NCBI GenBank assembly: GCA_029219585.1
Contig: JAQXTR010000044.1
Span: 1-64,000 of the forward strand
Direction of reading: 5' to 3'
Length of the DNA stretch: 64,000 nt
Origin: Clostridiales bacterium
GTDB taxonomy: Bacteria; Bacillota; Clostridia; UBA1381
The notes under the pieces were generated by a model that was given only the letters and a program-made list of their open reading frames with translations, did not search any database and had not been told where the DNA came from. Position 1 is the stretch's first letter, and each line of letters starts with the position of its first letter. Shown one piece after another: positions 7,570 through 15,942 of this stretch. Both the position numbers and the translations under genes were made by a program.

Positions 7570-7593
7570 AAATGTAAAGTGCATTTTACATTT
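7570..7593 (+). promoter_or_regulatory. palindromic operator candidate at the XRE promoter
   Basis: AAATGTAAA (7570-7578) faces TTTTACATTT (7584-7593) as an inverted repeat right after the -10 box, where bound repressor would block initiation. A further AATGTAAAATATA lies at 7525-7537, upstream of the -35 box. Autoregulation by the encoded XRE protein is the simplest reading. Confidence 0.55.
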
Positions 7594-7611
7594 ATTAAAG
7601 GAGATGGTCGC

Positions 7612-7809
7612 TTGAAAAATAAAATAAAGGAATACAGGAAAGGACTTAAAATTACGCAGGACGATTTGGCAAAGGCTGTGGACGTTACACGCCAGACTAT
7701 AATATCTCTTGAAAACGAAAAGTATGATGCATCATTAAAGCTTGCACATAAGTTAGCAGTGTTTTTTGATGTGAAAATTGAGGATTTATTTATTTTTACG
7801 GAGGGTTGA
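7612..7809 (+). CDS. XRE family helix-turn-helix regulator (small, YgzD-like)
   Basis: 65 residues. The start is the TTG at 7612 because AAGGAG lies 8 bases before it; the upstream ATG has no ribosome site and sits in the operator. The domain reads MKNKIKEYRKGLKITQDDLA, then VTRQTIISLENEKYDASLKL and a C-terminal FFDVKIEDLF, the compact single-domain HTH_3 type. Such proteins often repress their own operon together with a small membrane partner, and here the next gene begins 2 bases after its stop and encodes a membrane protein. Confidence 0.9.
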   Translation: MKNKIKEYRKGLKITQDDLAKAVDVTRQTIISLENEKYDASLKLAHKLAVFFDVKIEDLFIFTEG

Positions 7810-7811
7810 TT

Positions 7812-8222
7812 ATGGATTTCAGAAAAAAATTAAATGTAAGACTATACACCGCAATTTGTATTTTATGTGTCGGGATTATAATGGTTATATCAAGCTTTTT
7901 CGGAGCTGATGATATGGTATCGTCGTTCGGTGCTATGTTTGTGGTGATAGGCGTGGCAAGGATTGCTCAATATCGGAGAATAACGAAAGACGAAGACTCG
8001 CTTCACAGACGTGAAGTTGCAGAAACAGACGAACGCAACGTTATGCTGTGGACAAAAGCACGCAGTCTTACATTCTCTGTATACGTTATAGCGTGTGCTG
8101 TCGCCGTTATTGTGCTGTTTTTACTTGATATGGATATATACGCTCAAATTATCTCATACAGCTTATTTGCATTTATATGTATTTATTGGCTGTGCTACTT
8201 TATACTCAGCAGAAAATATTAA
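7812..8222 (+). CDS. small integral membrane protein, partner of the XRE regulator
   Basis: 136 residues from the ATG at 7812, chosen because GGAGGG ends 6 bases upstream (an in-frame TTG lies two codons before). Four hydrophobic spans: about 10-30, 37-53, 85-107 and 112-130, with a charged middle loop (RRITKDEDSLHRREVAETDERN). This layout, with an EtDER motif between span pairs, is common in DUF2178-like proteins paired with XRE regulators; the exact family is uncertain. Function unknown. It is translationally coupled to the regulator gene. Confidence 0.8.
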   Translation: MDFRKKLNVRLYTAICILCVGIIMVISSFFGADDMVSSFGAMFVVIGVARIAQYRRITKDEDSLHRREVAETDERNVMLWTKARSLTFSVYVIACAVAVIVLFLLDMDIYAQIISYSLFAFICIYWLCYFILSRKY

Positions 8223-8225
8223 AAC

Positions 8226-8720
8226 CTATTCAGGATACGAAAATTTATATATATCACGCATATCGTAAAAGCCAAGGAAATCTTTATGTATGTCGCCATC
8301 TATTGTGAAGCGTACAAACCTTATGCCCTTAATTGATGTCAAGGTATTTACTATTTGATAGATAAAAAGCTTTTCAATGTCACGATTGTAATGTATTTCC
8401 GATTTTACGGACGAGGATATATCAACATACGCAACGTTATCGTTTACGCTAACAGTAAGGCTATTTTTAATGTTGGGTATTATTCGGCGGATGTTGTCAT
8501 TATCGTCACGTCCCTTTATAAGTATATTAAGTGCGTCCTGTGCCATATCCTGTGTACTGCCGTCTATTACATTATCGGTGTATGGCAACAGTCTGTTCAG
8601 ACGTGCATCGACAAAGTAAACCTCTGTACTTACACGAGGCACGTCCTCTTTTCTGCCGCACGCTACGGCAAATATGGCTATACCGCATACTATTATCATA
8701 TAAAACATTAATTTTCTCAC
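8226..8720 (-). CDS. GerMN-domain lipoprotein
   Basis: 164 residues starting with GTG, preceded by GGAGG with a 7-base gap. Residues 1-21 form a lipoprotein signal with lipobox FAVAC, so Cys21 is probably lipid-anchored on the outer face of the membrane. The rest is a GerMN domain: EVYFVDARLNRLLPY near the start, QDALNILIKG, then TVSVNDNVAYVDISSS and a C-terminal QIVNTLTSIKGIRFVRFTIDG. GerMN proteins occur in spore germination and sporulation, which supports a spore-former, although stand-alone GerMN lipoproteins also occur in vegetative envelopes. A CATATAC/GTATATG inverted repeat (8732-8750) lies just upstream of the ribosome site. Confidence 0.88.
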   Translation of the reverse strand: MRKLMFYMIIVCGIAIFAVACGRKEDVPRVSTEVYFVDARLNRLLPYTDNVIDGSTQDMAQDALNILIKGRDDNDNIRRIIPNIKNSLTVSVNDNVAYVDISSSVKSEIHYNRDIEKLFIYQIVNTLTSIKGIRFVRFTIDGDIHKDFLGFYDMRDIYKFSYPE

Positions 8721-8828
8721 GTTTATTCCTCCATATACTTAATGTATATGAAGAAAGAATGTAAAATATAACCTAAAAAGGGTGTGAAAAAACAGCACCG
8801 CCATCATGTTATATAGCAATTCGGCTCT

Positions 8829-8993
8829 TTATATTTTATTTGTCACGATTTCAAAATTATCAGGTGGATATAAATAATCCTCCCCTGTTTCATCAATAAT
8901 GCGATACCATTCTGTTTCCACACTTGCTACTTCATAAACTTTACCATTAATAAGTGCCATAGGATCACTTTTCCCAATATACTTAACTTTCAT
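8829..8993 (-). CDS. small conserved-looking protein, function unknown
   Basis: 54 residues, too short for many gene finders. The protein begins MKVKYIGKSDPMALINGKVY and continues EVASVETEWYRIIDETGEDY, ending LYPPDNFEIVTNKI. The pattern of short beta strands with KxYxV, WYRIxDxTGEDYLYP is one I associate with small SH3-like bacterial proteins; I do not know a function. A weak ribosome site (AAGAAG) lies upstream. Flanking DNA 9000-9169 shows only a GCTATA/TATAGC hairpin (9105-9121). Confidence 0.65.
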   Translation of the reverse strand: MKVKYIGKSDPMALINGKVYEVASVETEWYRIIDETGEDYLYPPDNFEIVTNKI

Positions 8994-9169
8994 CCAATCA
9001 CTTCTTTACTTTCATTTTTACGCGGTGTCCTTGAGCTTCATACCAATACAATTTCTACGCTTCGGTCTTTACCATTATGACTTACAACCCTCTCGCCTCT
9101 GACCGCTATAAAAAGTATAGCTTTTGGGGGCCGCTTCAAATGGACGGTACTGTCTTTGTTATTGGGTTA

Positions 9170-9418
9170 TTATTCGTTTATTGCCTGCTTTATAGCCTTT
9201 GCAAGCTGGTCAGGGCATGATGTACCTCTGCCGCCGCAGTCAACGCCCTCAAGGCGGCGTACAACCTCTTTTGCCTCCATACCTTCGCATAAAAGACCTA
9301 TACCCTGTGTGTTGCCGTTACAGCCTCGTGTAAACGTAACATTGTTTACTATGCCGTCATTTATCTCAAAGTCAATCTGCGCAGAACATACTCCACGCGG
9401 TGTGTATGTATATTTCAT
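9170..9418 (-). CDS. TSCPD domain protein
   Basis: 82 residues from the ATG preceded by AGGAGG (7-base gap); a longer reading frame upstream is not used. The C-terminus carries the name motif GTSCPDQLAKAI, with Cys residues in GVCSAQI, RGCNGNTQGIGLLCEG and VDCGGRGTSCPD that could bind metal. The family (TIGR03905-like) is common in Clostridia as a short stand-alone protein. A related TSCPD module occurs at the end of some ribonucleotide reductases, but no such gene is near. Function unknown. Confidence 0.88.
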   Translation of the reverse strand: MKYTYTPRGVCSAQIDFEINDGIVNNVTFTRGCNGNTQGIGLLCEGMEAKEVVRRLEGVDCGGRGTSCPDQLAKAIKQAINE

Positions 9419-9458
9419 TTCTATTCCTCCTAAATAAAGCAAGGGGATGTAAAAAAAC

Positions 9459-9720
9459 AGCACCTTGTGGGGCTGAATGAATTTAGATGCAGAATTTGCG
9501 AAACGCAGTGAAATGCGGATTTATACGCATTTCACCTTGCCCGACGGCGTACGTGGGTACTCCGAGGGTGAGTTTCGCGAATAGTTCAAAGGCATTAAAT
9601 ATAGGAAATCCGCAAACAATGCGGATTTCAACATCAATTTTATTCAATAATTCTTTATCAAACATTGATTTTATGGCATTTTAGGCCTTTGAACGATCTG
9701 CGCTAAATGCAACAGCCCTA
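9459..9720 (+). repeat. composite intergenic repeat, copy B
   Basis: The body (GGCTGAATGAATTTAGATGC, an extra GTGAAATGCGGAT...ATTTCACC hairpin, then CGACGGCGTACGTGGGTACT, and GCGAATAGTTCAAAGGC) matches copies A and C. One flanking module follows at about 9641-9720, ending in CGCTAAATGCAACAGCCC. Short frames on either strand are repeat-derived and lack ribosome sites. It sits between the TSCPD gene and the 3' end of secF. Confidence 0.85.
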
Positions 9721-9724
9721 TCAA

Positions 9725-10660
9725 TTATTTTTTCTTATTTGATTTCTTCTGTGCCGCAGCCTCTGCCTTTGCATTAGCCGATGACTGCTCCCATGCTGCC
9801 CAGAATGTACTTGCAACAAATATTGAAGTGTATGCACCTGCTATTATACCAATAATAAGCGGAAGTGCAAACTGCTTGATTGTATCAACACCGAGAATGT
9901 ATATCAATACTATTGTAATAAGAGTTGTAATGGTTGAATTAATAGTACGTCCCATTGTCTCTGATATACTTCTGTCTGTCATCTGTGCTATTGTTTCACC
10001 GCGTCTGCGTAAACGCTTATTCTCACGGATACGGTCAAAGATAACGATAGTGTTGTTTATCGAATATCCTATAACGGTAAGCATAGCCGCAATGAATGTT
10101 GTATTGATTGCAATGTTCGTTGTTGTATATACAGCCGCCATAATAAGCACGTTTATTACAAGTGCAAATATAGCCATAACACCGCTCTTAAGGTCAAAAC
10201 GGAATATAATGTATATCAAGATAAACAGAATTGCAAGCAATGTGAATGACACTGCCTTACCCTGAACTTCTTTACCGAAGCTTGGGTCTGCTGACTGTGC
10301 ACTCATAAGTGCCTCATCTTTTAATGAGTATTCCTTTTTCAATGCATCAAATGCTTTATTTTTGTTTTCTTCATCTTTCTCTGTGCTTTCGCTTGCAGGG
10401 AGCTTGATGATTGCTATATCGCTCGTTGAACCTGCCTGAATAACAGCGTCAAGACCTGTAGCATCTTCTACTATTTTCTCAATCTCGCTGTTCTTGAAGT
10501 CTGTACCAACGTTAACCTGCATTCTGATACCGCCCATAAACTCAACGTCAAAGTTAAATCCGCCACGGACAAAATACATTACTATACCTAATACAATAAC
10601 TATAACAGGGATTAGCAAAAATTTCATTTTGTTCTTTGTAAAGTTAAATGACTTATTCAT
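9725..10660 (-). CDS. secF: protein translocase subunit SecF
   Basis: 311 residues from the ATG that follows AGGAGG by 8 bases, inside the end of secD; an in-frame GTG three codons earlier is too close to that ribosome site. SecF is an RND-type membrane protein that, with SecD, uses the proton or sodium gradient to pull secreted proteins through SecYEG. Seen here: TM1 (about 12-30), the periplasmic-type domain with FDVEFMGGIRMQV, and the conserved TM4-5 region VIGYSINNTIVIFDRIRENK. The C-terminal tail is Lys/Ala-rich. It overlaps secD by 8 bases, implying coupled translation. Confidence 0.96.
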   Translation of the reverse strand: MNKSFNFTKNKMKFLLIPVIVIVLGIVMYFVRGGFNFDVEFMGGIRMQVNVGTDFKNSEIEKIVEDATGLDAVIQAGSTSDIAIIKLPASESTEKDEENKNKAFDALKKEYSLKDEALMSAQSADPSFGKEVQGKAVSFTLLAILFILIYIIFRFDLKSGVMAIFALVINVLIMAAVYTTTNIAINTTFIAAMLTVIGYSINNTIVIFDRIRENKRLRRRGETIAQMTDRSISETMGRTINSTITTLITIVLIYILGVDTIKQFALPLIIGIIAGAYTSIFVASTFWAAWEQSSANAKAEAAAQKKSNKKK

Positions 10661-11996
10661 TTGCCGCACCTCCTGTCAATTTCTTCATATTCGCAAAAAG
10701 CTTTTTGTTTGATACGCCCATATTAACGACGCTTCTCATTAATATCTTTGTGATTACTATTGCTGTGAACATAGAAAGTACAACGCCTATGCCAAGAGTT
10801 GTAGCAAAGCCTGTAACTGTGCCTATGCCCGACATATAAAGAACTACACATGTAATGATTGTAGTAATGTTAGAGTCAACGATAGCTGAAAGTGCCTTAG
10901 CAAAACCTGATTCAACCGATGCACGGATGCTCTTGCCCACTGAAAGCTCTTCTTTCATACGCTCAAATATGATACAGTCTGCATCGACTGCCATACCTAT
11001 TGAAAGTACGATACCTGCTATACCTGAAAGGCTCAGGTTGACTCTGAATAGTCCTATTGCAAGACAGATAAGTCCTACATATATCAAAAGTGATACACAA
11101 GCTACAACGCCCGGTAGTCTGTATCTCCAGATCATAAACAGCATTATAAGTATTATACCTATACCTGCCGCAAGCAAGCTCTTAGGTAATGCATCCTGTC
11201 CAAGCTCTGCGCCTACTGTTTCCTGAGTAATCTTCTTCATCTCAAAGGGAAGGTTACCTGAATTAATCTGGTTTGCAAGCTTTGCGGACTCTTCAGCTGT
11301 AAAGCTGCCTGTTATTACACAAGATGTGCTGTCAATCTTCGTCTGAACAGTCGGTGCTGAAACAACTGCATCGTCCATACATATCTTGATTATGTTTCTG
11401 CCCTGAGACTCGGATGCAGCCTTGCCTGTAGCTTCTGCGAACTTCTTAGAACCGTCTGTTGTAAATTCAACTGTTACGTAATACTGCTGTGGTGCAGACT
11501 CACTCGGCTGACCGTATATGCTCTTTGCACTCTTTACATCGTCGCCGTTTAATACTACGTTATCATCAGCGTCACGGAAGGTAAGCTTTGCTATTTCTGA
11601 CAAAAGTGCTACTGCCTCATCAGTATCGGCAGCTGTTGTTCCTGTAGCTTCCTCACCCTCTTTTACAGGCGTACCGCCGTTAGGGATTTCAATAGTAACT
11701 TTACCGCCCTCGTTGATTGAAATGCGGCTCTCGGTGTATCCTGCACCGTTAAGACGTGTTTCATAGACAGCCTTTACTGCCTCCATTTGTTCCTGTGTCG
11801 GATTTTCTGCTGATGCCTGGAAAGTTATAACAGAACCGCCCGCAAGGTCGATACCCTGTCTTATTCCGGTCTTGCTGTCAAGCATACCGCCAAACTTTTC
11901 GCTGTAGTTTCCCGGAAGTCCGAAAAATGCAACAAGATTAAGCAGTACAGCCACAACAACTAACAGACAGAAAGTGACAATACTTTTCTTTTTCAT
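10653..11996 (-). CDS. secD: protein translocase subunit SecD
   Basis: 447 residues. Motifs: N-terminal membrane span (about 6-26), GIRQGIDLAGGSVITFQA (the SecD LxLDLxGG motif), a first extracytoplasmic domain interrupted by a Thr/Glu-rich linker (about 110-130), AGIVLSIGMAVDADCIIFER in the TM4-5 region, and a final amphipathic tail. It partners SecF in post-translocation pulling and product release. AAAGGAATG precedes the start by about 12 bases. secD and secF form a two-gene operon from the promoter at 12071-12099. Confidence 0.96.
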   Translation of the reverse strand: MKKKSIVTFCLLVVVAVLLNLVAFFGLPGNYSEKFGGMLDSKTGIRQGIDLAGGSVITFQASAENPTQEQMEAVKAVYETRLNGAGYTESRISINEGGKVTIEIPNGGTPVKEGEEATGTTAADTDEAVALLSEIAKLTFRDADDNVVLNGDDVKSAKSIYGQPSESAPQQYYVTVEFTTDGSKKFAEATGKAASESQGRNIIKICMDDAVVSAPTVQTKIDSTSCVITGSFTAEESAKLANQINSGNLPFEMKKITQETVGAELGQDALPKSLLAAGIGIILIMLFMIWRYRLPGVVACVSLLIYVGLICLAIGLFRVNLSLSGIAGIVLSIGMAVDADCIIFERMKEELSVGKSIRASVESGFAKALSAIVDSNITTIITCVVLYMSGIGTVTGFATTLGIGVVLSMFTAIVITKILMRSVVNMGVSNKKLFANMKKLTGGAANE

Positions 11997-12070
11997 TTGC
12001 GTTTACATTCCTTTCTGTTTTGGGTGACAGTGACGCAACACATTCCCACCCATTATAATATAATAGTAAT

Positions 12071-12099
12071 ATTATACACTAATTTTCATTATTAGTCAA
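12071..12099 (-). promoter_or_regulatory. promoter of secD-secF
   Basis: On the minus strand TTGACT (12094-12099), 17-base spacer, TATAAT (12071-12076), about 75 bases ahead of secD. Confidence 0.8.
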
Positions 12100-12112
12100 G
12101 CATTTATTGCAA

Positions 12113-12143
12113 AAAAGGGCTGTAAAAAACAGCCCCCTTTTTA
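12113..12143 (-). terminator. terminator of the oxidoreductase gene
   Basis: Stem GGGCTGT / ACAGCCC (12118-12124 and 12129-12136 region) with an A-rich loop, followed on the minus strand by TTTTTTGC. It also has an A/T symmetry that could work from the other side. Confidence 0.7.
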
Positions 12144-12150
12144 TTTATGC

Positions 12151-12170
12151 CGTCAAACTACGAACGAAAA
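12151..12170. repeat. 20-bp inverted repeat, left arm
   Basis: CGTCAAACTACGAACGAAAA; the reverse complement of 13819-13838 matches it at 19 of 20 positions. The two arms bracket the oxidoreductase gene and its flanks. Confidence 0.7.
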
Positions 12171-12382
12171 CCGTTCCTTACATACACGTGTATAGTTCGG
12201 AATAACCCTCATAACTCTGCAATTCGGCGGTTTTTTCCGTTTTGCACTATTTTTCGCATCCCCGATTTTCCTTAAAGTCCCCTATTTTTTTAATTGACAA
12301 AAAACAGAAACACAAAAATAAGGGTATGCAAATACTTATTTACAGTAACCCCTATCTTTAATCATAAAACAATGGACCAAAT

Positions 12383-13651
12383 TCACTTTAGACCTATTTC
12401 AGCCCTATAATCTTTCATCTCAACAACTCTGCGTTCAAGTCTTGATTTTTCGGCAGCAAATGCTATGATATGATTATCAACAGAAATTCCAATCTCGCTG
12501 ACATCATCACCATAGTAACCCTCTTCGATGTATTTATAGAAGATTTCTACTATTCCGCTGTCTCCGCCACTGTGGCCGTCAACAATAGAATTTGTCAGAT
12601 ATTTTTCAGATGGATTTATTACGGTAGTTTCTTTTGTTTCAAAGTTATAATACTCCAGAGAATTTTTATTCATATCTCCGATTATTTCACCCTTTGTTCC
12701 CATTATGCGTATACACCTGTTGCCTTGGTTAAATGCACACATATTAAACGAAGCCACCGCACCGTTCTCAAATTCAAGATTTACAACCTGATGGTCAACA
12801 ACGTCATTATCGCATTTATAAACGCACTTACCATATTGTGTTGTTTTAAGCACTTCTAATATGTCCTCATCGCTTGGCTTTGGCTTTTTCGCCGCCGCTT
12901 CTCTGAACCATAAATTCTCCTTATCATCATAATACAATTTTACTGCATTATATGGGCATGTATCGCCGTGAGGGCACCCCTCGATACAATAATCAGGGCT
13001 TCCTTGAGGGGCATTTGCCGCAGTAAAATGTGTAAGAGAGCCGAATGACTGCACAGACTTACACGGGCTGTCCATAAGCCATTGAATGATGTCCATATCG
13101 TGACACGATTTCTGAAGCAGCATAAACGAGCTTTTCTTGCTGTTTCCCCAGTTTCCTCGTACAAAACTGTGACTTTGATGAACATTACCTACGTTCTCTG
13201 CATGGTGTATTGATATTATATCGCCTAATTTTCCGTCATTTATAATATCCTTAATGCATCTGAAGAATGGACTGAAACGCAAAACATGGCAAACCATAAT
13301 CTTTGCGCCCTTTTCTTTGGCATAGTTTGCAATTTTCACACATTCATCTACCGACGGAGACACCGGTTTTTCAAGCAAAAGATGATAGCCTTTTTCTATA
13401 GCGGCCATTGTAGGATCAAAGTGATCCTTGTCCATAGTTGCTATTACTGCCGCATCTGCAAACTTCTCTTTTTCCAATAACGGTTTCCAATCCGAAAAAC
13501 ACAGTTCATCCGGGATGTTATGCTTGTTTTTTATGTACTCCCTACGGTCTTTTACAGGCTCGGCAACCGCAACGACATCAAATCTGTCATCTGCCATCAA
13601 ATCTGTATAATTTGTTCCTCTGCCACCAGCACCAATCAAAATTACTTTCAT
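12383..13651 (-). CDS. Gfo/Idh/MocA family oxidoreductase
   Basis: 422 residues from the ATG 8 bases after AAAGGAG; longer starts lie upstream of the ribosome site. An N-terminal Rossmann fold reads MKVILIGAGGRGTNYTDLMA (GxGxRG nucleotide motif), and the family hallmark LLLEKPVSPSVDECVKIA contains the EKP lysine. The C-terminal alpha/beta substrate domain follows, with CxExCPHGDTCPY (several Cys residues, possibly a metal site) as an unusual insert near residue 230. Members oxidise or reduce sugars, inositols and related alcohols with NAD(P). No sugar operon surrounds it, so substrate is unknown. A 20-bp inverted repeat flanks the unit, which hints at acquisition as a cassette. Confidence 0.9.
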   Translation of the reverse strand: MKVILIGAGGRGTNYTDLMADDRFDVVAVAEPVKDRREYIKNKHNIPDELCFSDWKPLLEKEKFADAAVIATMDKDHFDPTMAAIEKGYHLLLEKPVSPSVDECVKIANYAKEKGAKIMVCHVLRFSPFFRCIKDIINDGKLGDIISIHHAENVGNVHQSHSFVRGNWGNSKKSSFMLLQKSCHDMDIIQWLMDSPCKSVQSFGSLTHFTAANAPQGSPDYCIEGCPHGDTCPYNAVKLYYDDKENLWFREAAAKKPKPSDEDILEVLKTTQYGKCVYKCDNDVVDHQVVNLEFENGAVASFNMCAFNQGNRCIRIMGTKGEIIGDMNKNSLEYYNFETKETTVINPSEKYLTNSIVDGHSGGDSGIVEIFYKYIEEGYYGDDVSEIGISVDNHIIAFAAEKSRLERRVVEMKDYRAEIGLK

Positions 13652-13818
13652 AAACATCGCTCCTTTATAATAAATACCGATATCAATAAACACATCAGGG
13701 TTTGGTAACTTATGCTGTGTTTATAATATCATATCAAAACTACACAGTAAATATATTAAAAGTCCAAGAATATATGATTTTAGACATATTTTTGATTGGA
13801 TATCGCCTAATTCTGCGC

Positions 13819-13838
13819 TTTTCGTTCATAGTTTGACG
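13819..13838. repeat. 20-bp inverted repeat, right arm
   Basis: TTTTCGTTCATAGTTTGACG, the partner of 12151-12170 with a single C/T difference, 1.65 kb apart in inverted orientation. Confidence 0.7.
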
Positions 13839-13846
13839 ACATACAC

Positions 13847-13876
13847 AAAAGAAAATCCGCAAAATTGCGGATTTTC
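13847..13876 (-). terminator. terminator of the rpsB-tsf operon
   Basis: Perfect palindrome GAAAATCCGCAA / TTGCGGATTTTC (13851-13876), followed on the minus strand by TTTTGTG. Confidence 0.8.
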
Positions 13877-14007
13877 TCCAAAACTATTGTTTTAAAATGC
13901 TTTTGGGGGATTATATATAAACGCATATAAATTTGCGTCAAAACAATCAATTCTGTTTTTTCATACCCTTCTTGAACTCGCTTTAGTTAGAGTCCTTTAT
14001 ATCATTA

Positions 14008-14925
14008 TTAGTTCTGACCTGCCATTGCTGCAACTTCTGCCGCAAAATCGTCCTCTTTCTTTTCAAGACCTTCGCCTGTCTCATATCTTACAAAGCTCTT
14101 GACAGCGATTGCAGAGCCAACCTTATTTGATACCATTTCAAGATACTTAGCAACTGACTCCTTGTTCTCTGCCTTAACGTAAAGCTGTTCTAAAAGACAT
14201 ACTTCCTTAAGCTCCTTTGCAAGACGTCCGCTAATCATCTTCTCGATGATTTCATCGGGCTTTGAAGCGTTCTTCGGGTCATTCTTAAGCTGAGCGATAA
14301 GAATTGACTTTTCATGCTCCTTGTAGTCCTCGGGAACATCGTCGCTTGAAAGATACTTCGGATTGAGTGCCGCAATCTGCATTGCAACGTTTCTCAAAGC
14401 TTCCTTTGCTTCGTCTGTATCAGGTGCGTCTGCCTCAACAAGTACACCAATCTTACCTGCAGCGTGGATATAGTCAACAACAACGCCTGTTGTTTCTATT
14501 CTTGTAAAACGTCTGATATTCATATTTTCGCCAATCTTTGCAATCTTCTCTGTCAAAAGGTCGCCAACAGTTACGCCGTTGCACTCAACATTCTTCAATG
14601 CATCAACGTCTGCGGGGTTAGCATCTGCTACTGCCTTTGCAACATCGCCGACAAAATTCTGGAAATCAGCGTTCTTTGCAACGAAGTCTGTCTCTGAGTT
14701 AACCTCAACTACAACACCTACGTTACCGTTTATATATGACTTAACGATACCCTCTGATGCAATTCTGCCTGCCTTCTTAGCAACAGTTGCAAGGCCCTTT
14801 TCTCTTAGGATTTCTATAGCCTTTTCCTTGTCGCCATCAGTCTCTGAAAGAGCTTTCTTACAGTCCATCATACCGCAGCCTGTCATTTCTCTTAATTCCT
14901 TAACGTCACTTGCTGTAAATGCCAT
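14008..14925 (-). CDS. tsf: translation elongation factor Ts
   Basis: 305 residues. EF-Ts exchanges GDP for GTP on EF-Tu. The N-terminal UBA-like domain carries the signature VKELREMTGCGMMDCKKALS (EF-Ts signature 1), followed by KAIEILREKGLATVAKKAGR. The second conserved patch VNSETDFVAKNADFQ contacts EF-Tu. The core duplicate subdomains fill the rest. AGGAGG-like site before the ATG. It is 32 bases downstream of rpsB, the near-universal bacterial order. Confidence 0.97.
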   Translation of the reverse strand: MAFTASDVKELREMTGCGMMDCKKALSETDGDKEKAIEILREKGLATVAKKAGRIASEGIVKSYINGNVGVVVEVNSETDFVAKNADFQNFVGDVAKAVADANPADVDALKNVECNGVTVGDLLTEKIAKIGENMNIRRFTRIETTGVVVDYIHAAGKIGVLVEADAPDTDEAKEALRNVAMQIAALNPKYLSSDDVPEDYKEHEKSILIAQLKNDPKNASKPDEIIEKMISGRLAKELKEVCLLEQLYVKAENKESVAKYLEMVSNKVGSAIAVKSFVRYETGEGLEKKEDDFAAEVAAMAGQN

Positions 14926-14957
14926 TGTTTCTTTCCTCCTATAACGAATTTTATAGA

Positions 14958-15719
14958 TTATTCAGCATCTTCTGCTGTTACGTCGTCCATTGTTACTTCT
15001 TCTGCCGCATCTGCATCAACAACCATAGCATCCTCGCCCTGTCTGCCCTCGATTATAGCATTTGAGATTGTTGAAGCGATTAGCTTAACGGCACGGATAG
15101 CATCATCATTACCCGGGATTACGTAATCAACCTCGTCCGGGTCACAGTTAGTATCAACTATAGCAACTACAGGTATACCAAGCTTCTTAGCCTCTGATAT
15201 AGCTATCTTCTCTTTTCTCGGGTCTACTACGAACATAACACCGGGAAGTTCCTTCATATCCTTGATACCGCCAAGGTTCTTCTCAAGCTTGTCTCTCTGG
15301 TTCTTAAGGTTAATAACCTCTTTCTTCGGAAGCAAGTCAAATGTACCCTCTTCCTCCATTGCATTAATCTGAGCAAGTCTGTCAATTCTCTTTTCGATTG
15401 TCTGGAAGTTTGTAAGCATACCGCCGAGCCATCTGTTGTTTACGTAGTACATACCTACACGCTCAGCCTCTTCCTTGATTGAGTCCAGAGCCTGCTTCTT
15501 TGTACCAACGAATAATACGCTCTTACCGCATGCAACAACGTCACGTACGAAGTAATAAGCCTCCTCTACCTTCTTAACTGTCTTCTGAAGGTCAATGATA
15601 TAAATACCATTTCTCTCTGTGAAGATGTACGGAGCCATTTTAGGGTTCCATCTTCTTGTCTGGTGTCCGAAATGAACACCTGCTTCTAAAAGCTGTTTCA
15701 TTGAAATTACGTTTGCCAT
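14958..15719 (-). CDS. rpsB: 30S ribosomal protein S2
   Basis: 253 residues. Start [20 protein letters not shown] is diagnostic, followed by [35 protein letters not shown] and [20 protein letters not shown]. The C-terminal tail is an acidic extension ([14 protein letters not shown]). AGGAGG lies 8 bases before the ATG. Head gene of the rpsB-tsf operon; the leader of about 105 bases could hold an S2 autoregulatory structure, but I cannot fold one with confidence. Confidence 0.98.
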   Translation of the reverse strand: MANVISMKQLLEAGVHFGHQTRRWNPKMAPYIFTERNGIYIIDLQKTVKKVEEAYYFVRDVVACGKSVLFVGTKKQALDSIKEEAERVGMYYVNNRWLGGMLTNFQTIEKRIDRLAQINAMEEEGTFDLLPKKEVINLKNQRDKLEKNLGGIKDMKELPGVMFVVDPRKEKIAISEAKKLGIPVVAIVDTNCDPDEVDYVIPGNDDAIRAVKLIASTISNAIIEGRQGEDAMVVDADAAEEVTMDDVTAEDAE

Positions 15720-15830
15720 TTTAAAATTCCTCCTGTTTTTTTAATCCTCCGCATAAATCTTGCTATATACCAACCTCGGCAAAAAGGCAACCGATATATA
15801 CATTATGCGTGCGTATTTCCATACCGAATT

Positions 15831-15859
15831 ATTTTACCATTTTATTATGCGTTTGTCAA
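15831..15859 (-). promoter_or_regulatory. promoter of rpsB-tsf
   Basis: On the minus strand TTGACA (15854-15859), 17-base spacer, TAAAAT (15831-15836). The transcript would have a leader of about 105 bases. Confidence 0.8.
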
Positions 15860-15942
15860 TAGTTTTTTGCGAAAAAATTACATTTTATTGCATATTTAAT
15901 CGGGAAACGGCTGATACTTAGTGTATAAAAGGAAAGAGAAAA

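Larger units (their letters stand above)
12000..12382. other. intergenic region: secD promoter, terminator and a 20-bp repeat
   Basis: Contains the secD promoter, the terminator of the oxidoreductase gene (12113-12143) and one arm of a 20-base inverted repeat (12151-12170). The remaining AT-rich part 12171-12382 has no frame with a ribosome site. Confidence 0.5.
13652..14007. other. intergenic region between tsf and the oxidoreductase gene
   Basis: AT-rich. Holds a plausible minus-strand -10 (TATTATAA) for the oxidoreductase gene near 13720-13735 without a clear -35 box, the right 20-bp repeat arm (13819-13838) and the tsf terminator (13847-13876). No gene seen. Confidence 0.45.

Noticed and set aside
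9483-9684. Frames with PCPTAYVGTPRVSFA-like sequence on both strands, also at 17062-17338
   Set aside because: They resemble one another only because the composite repeat is duplicated; no ribosome sites.
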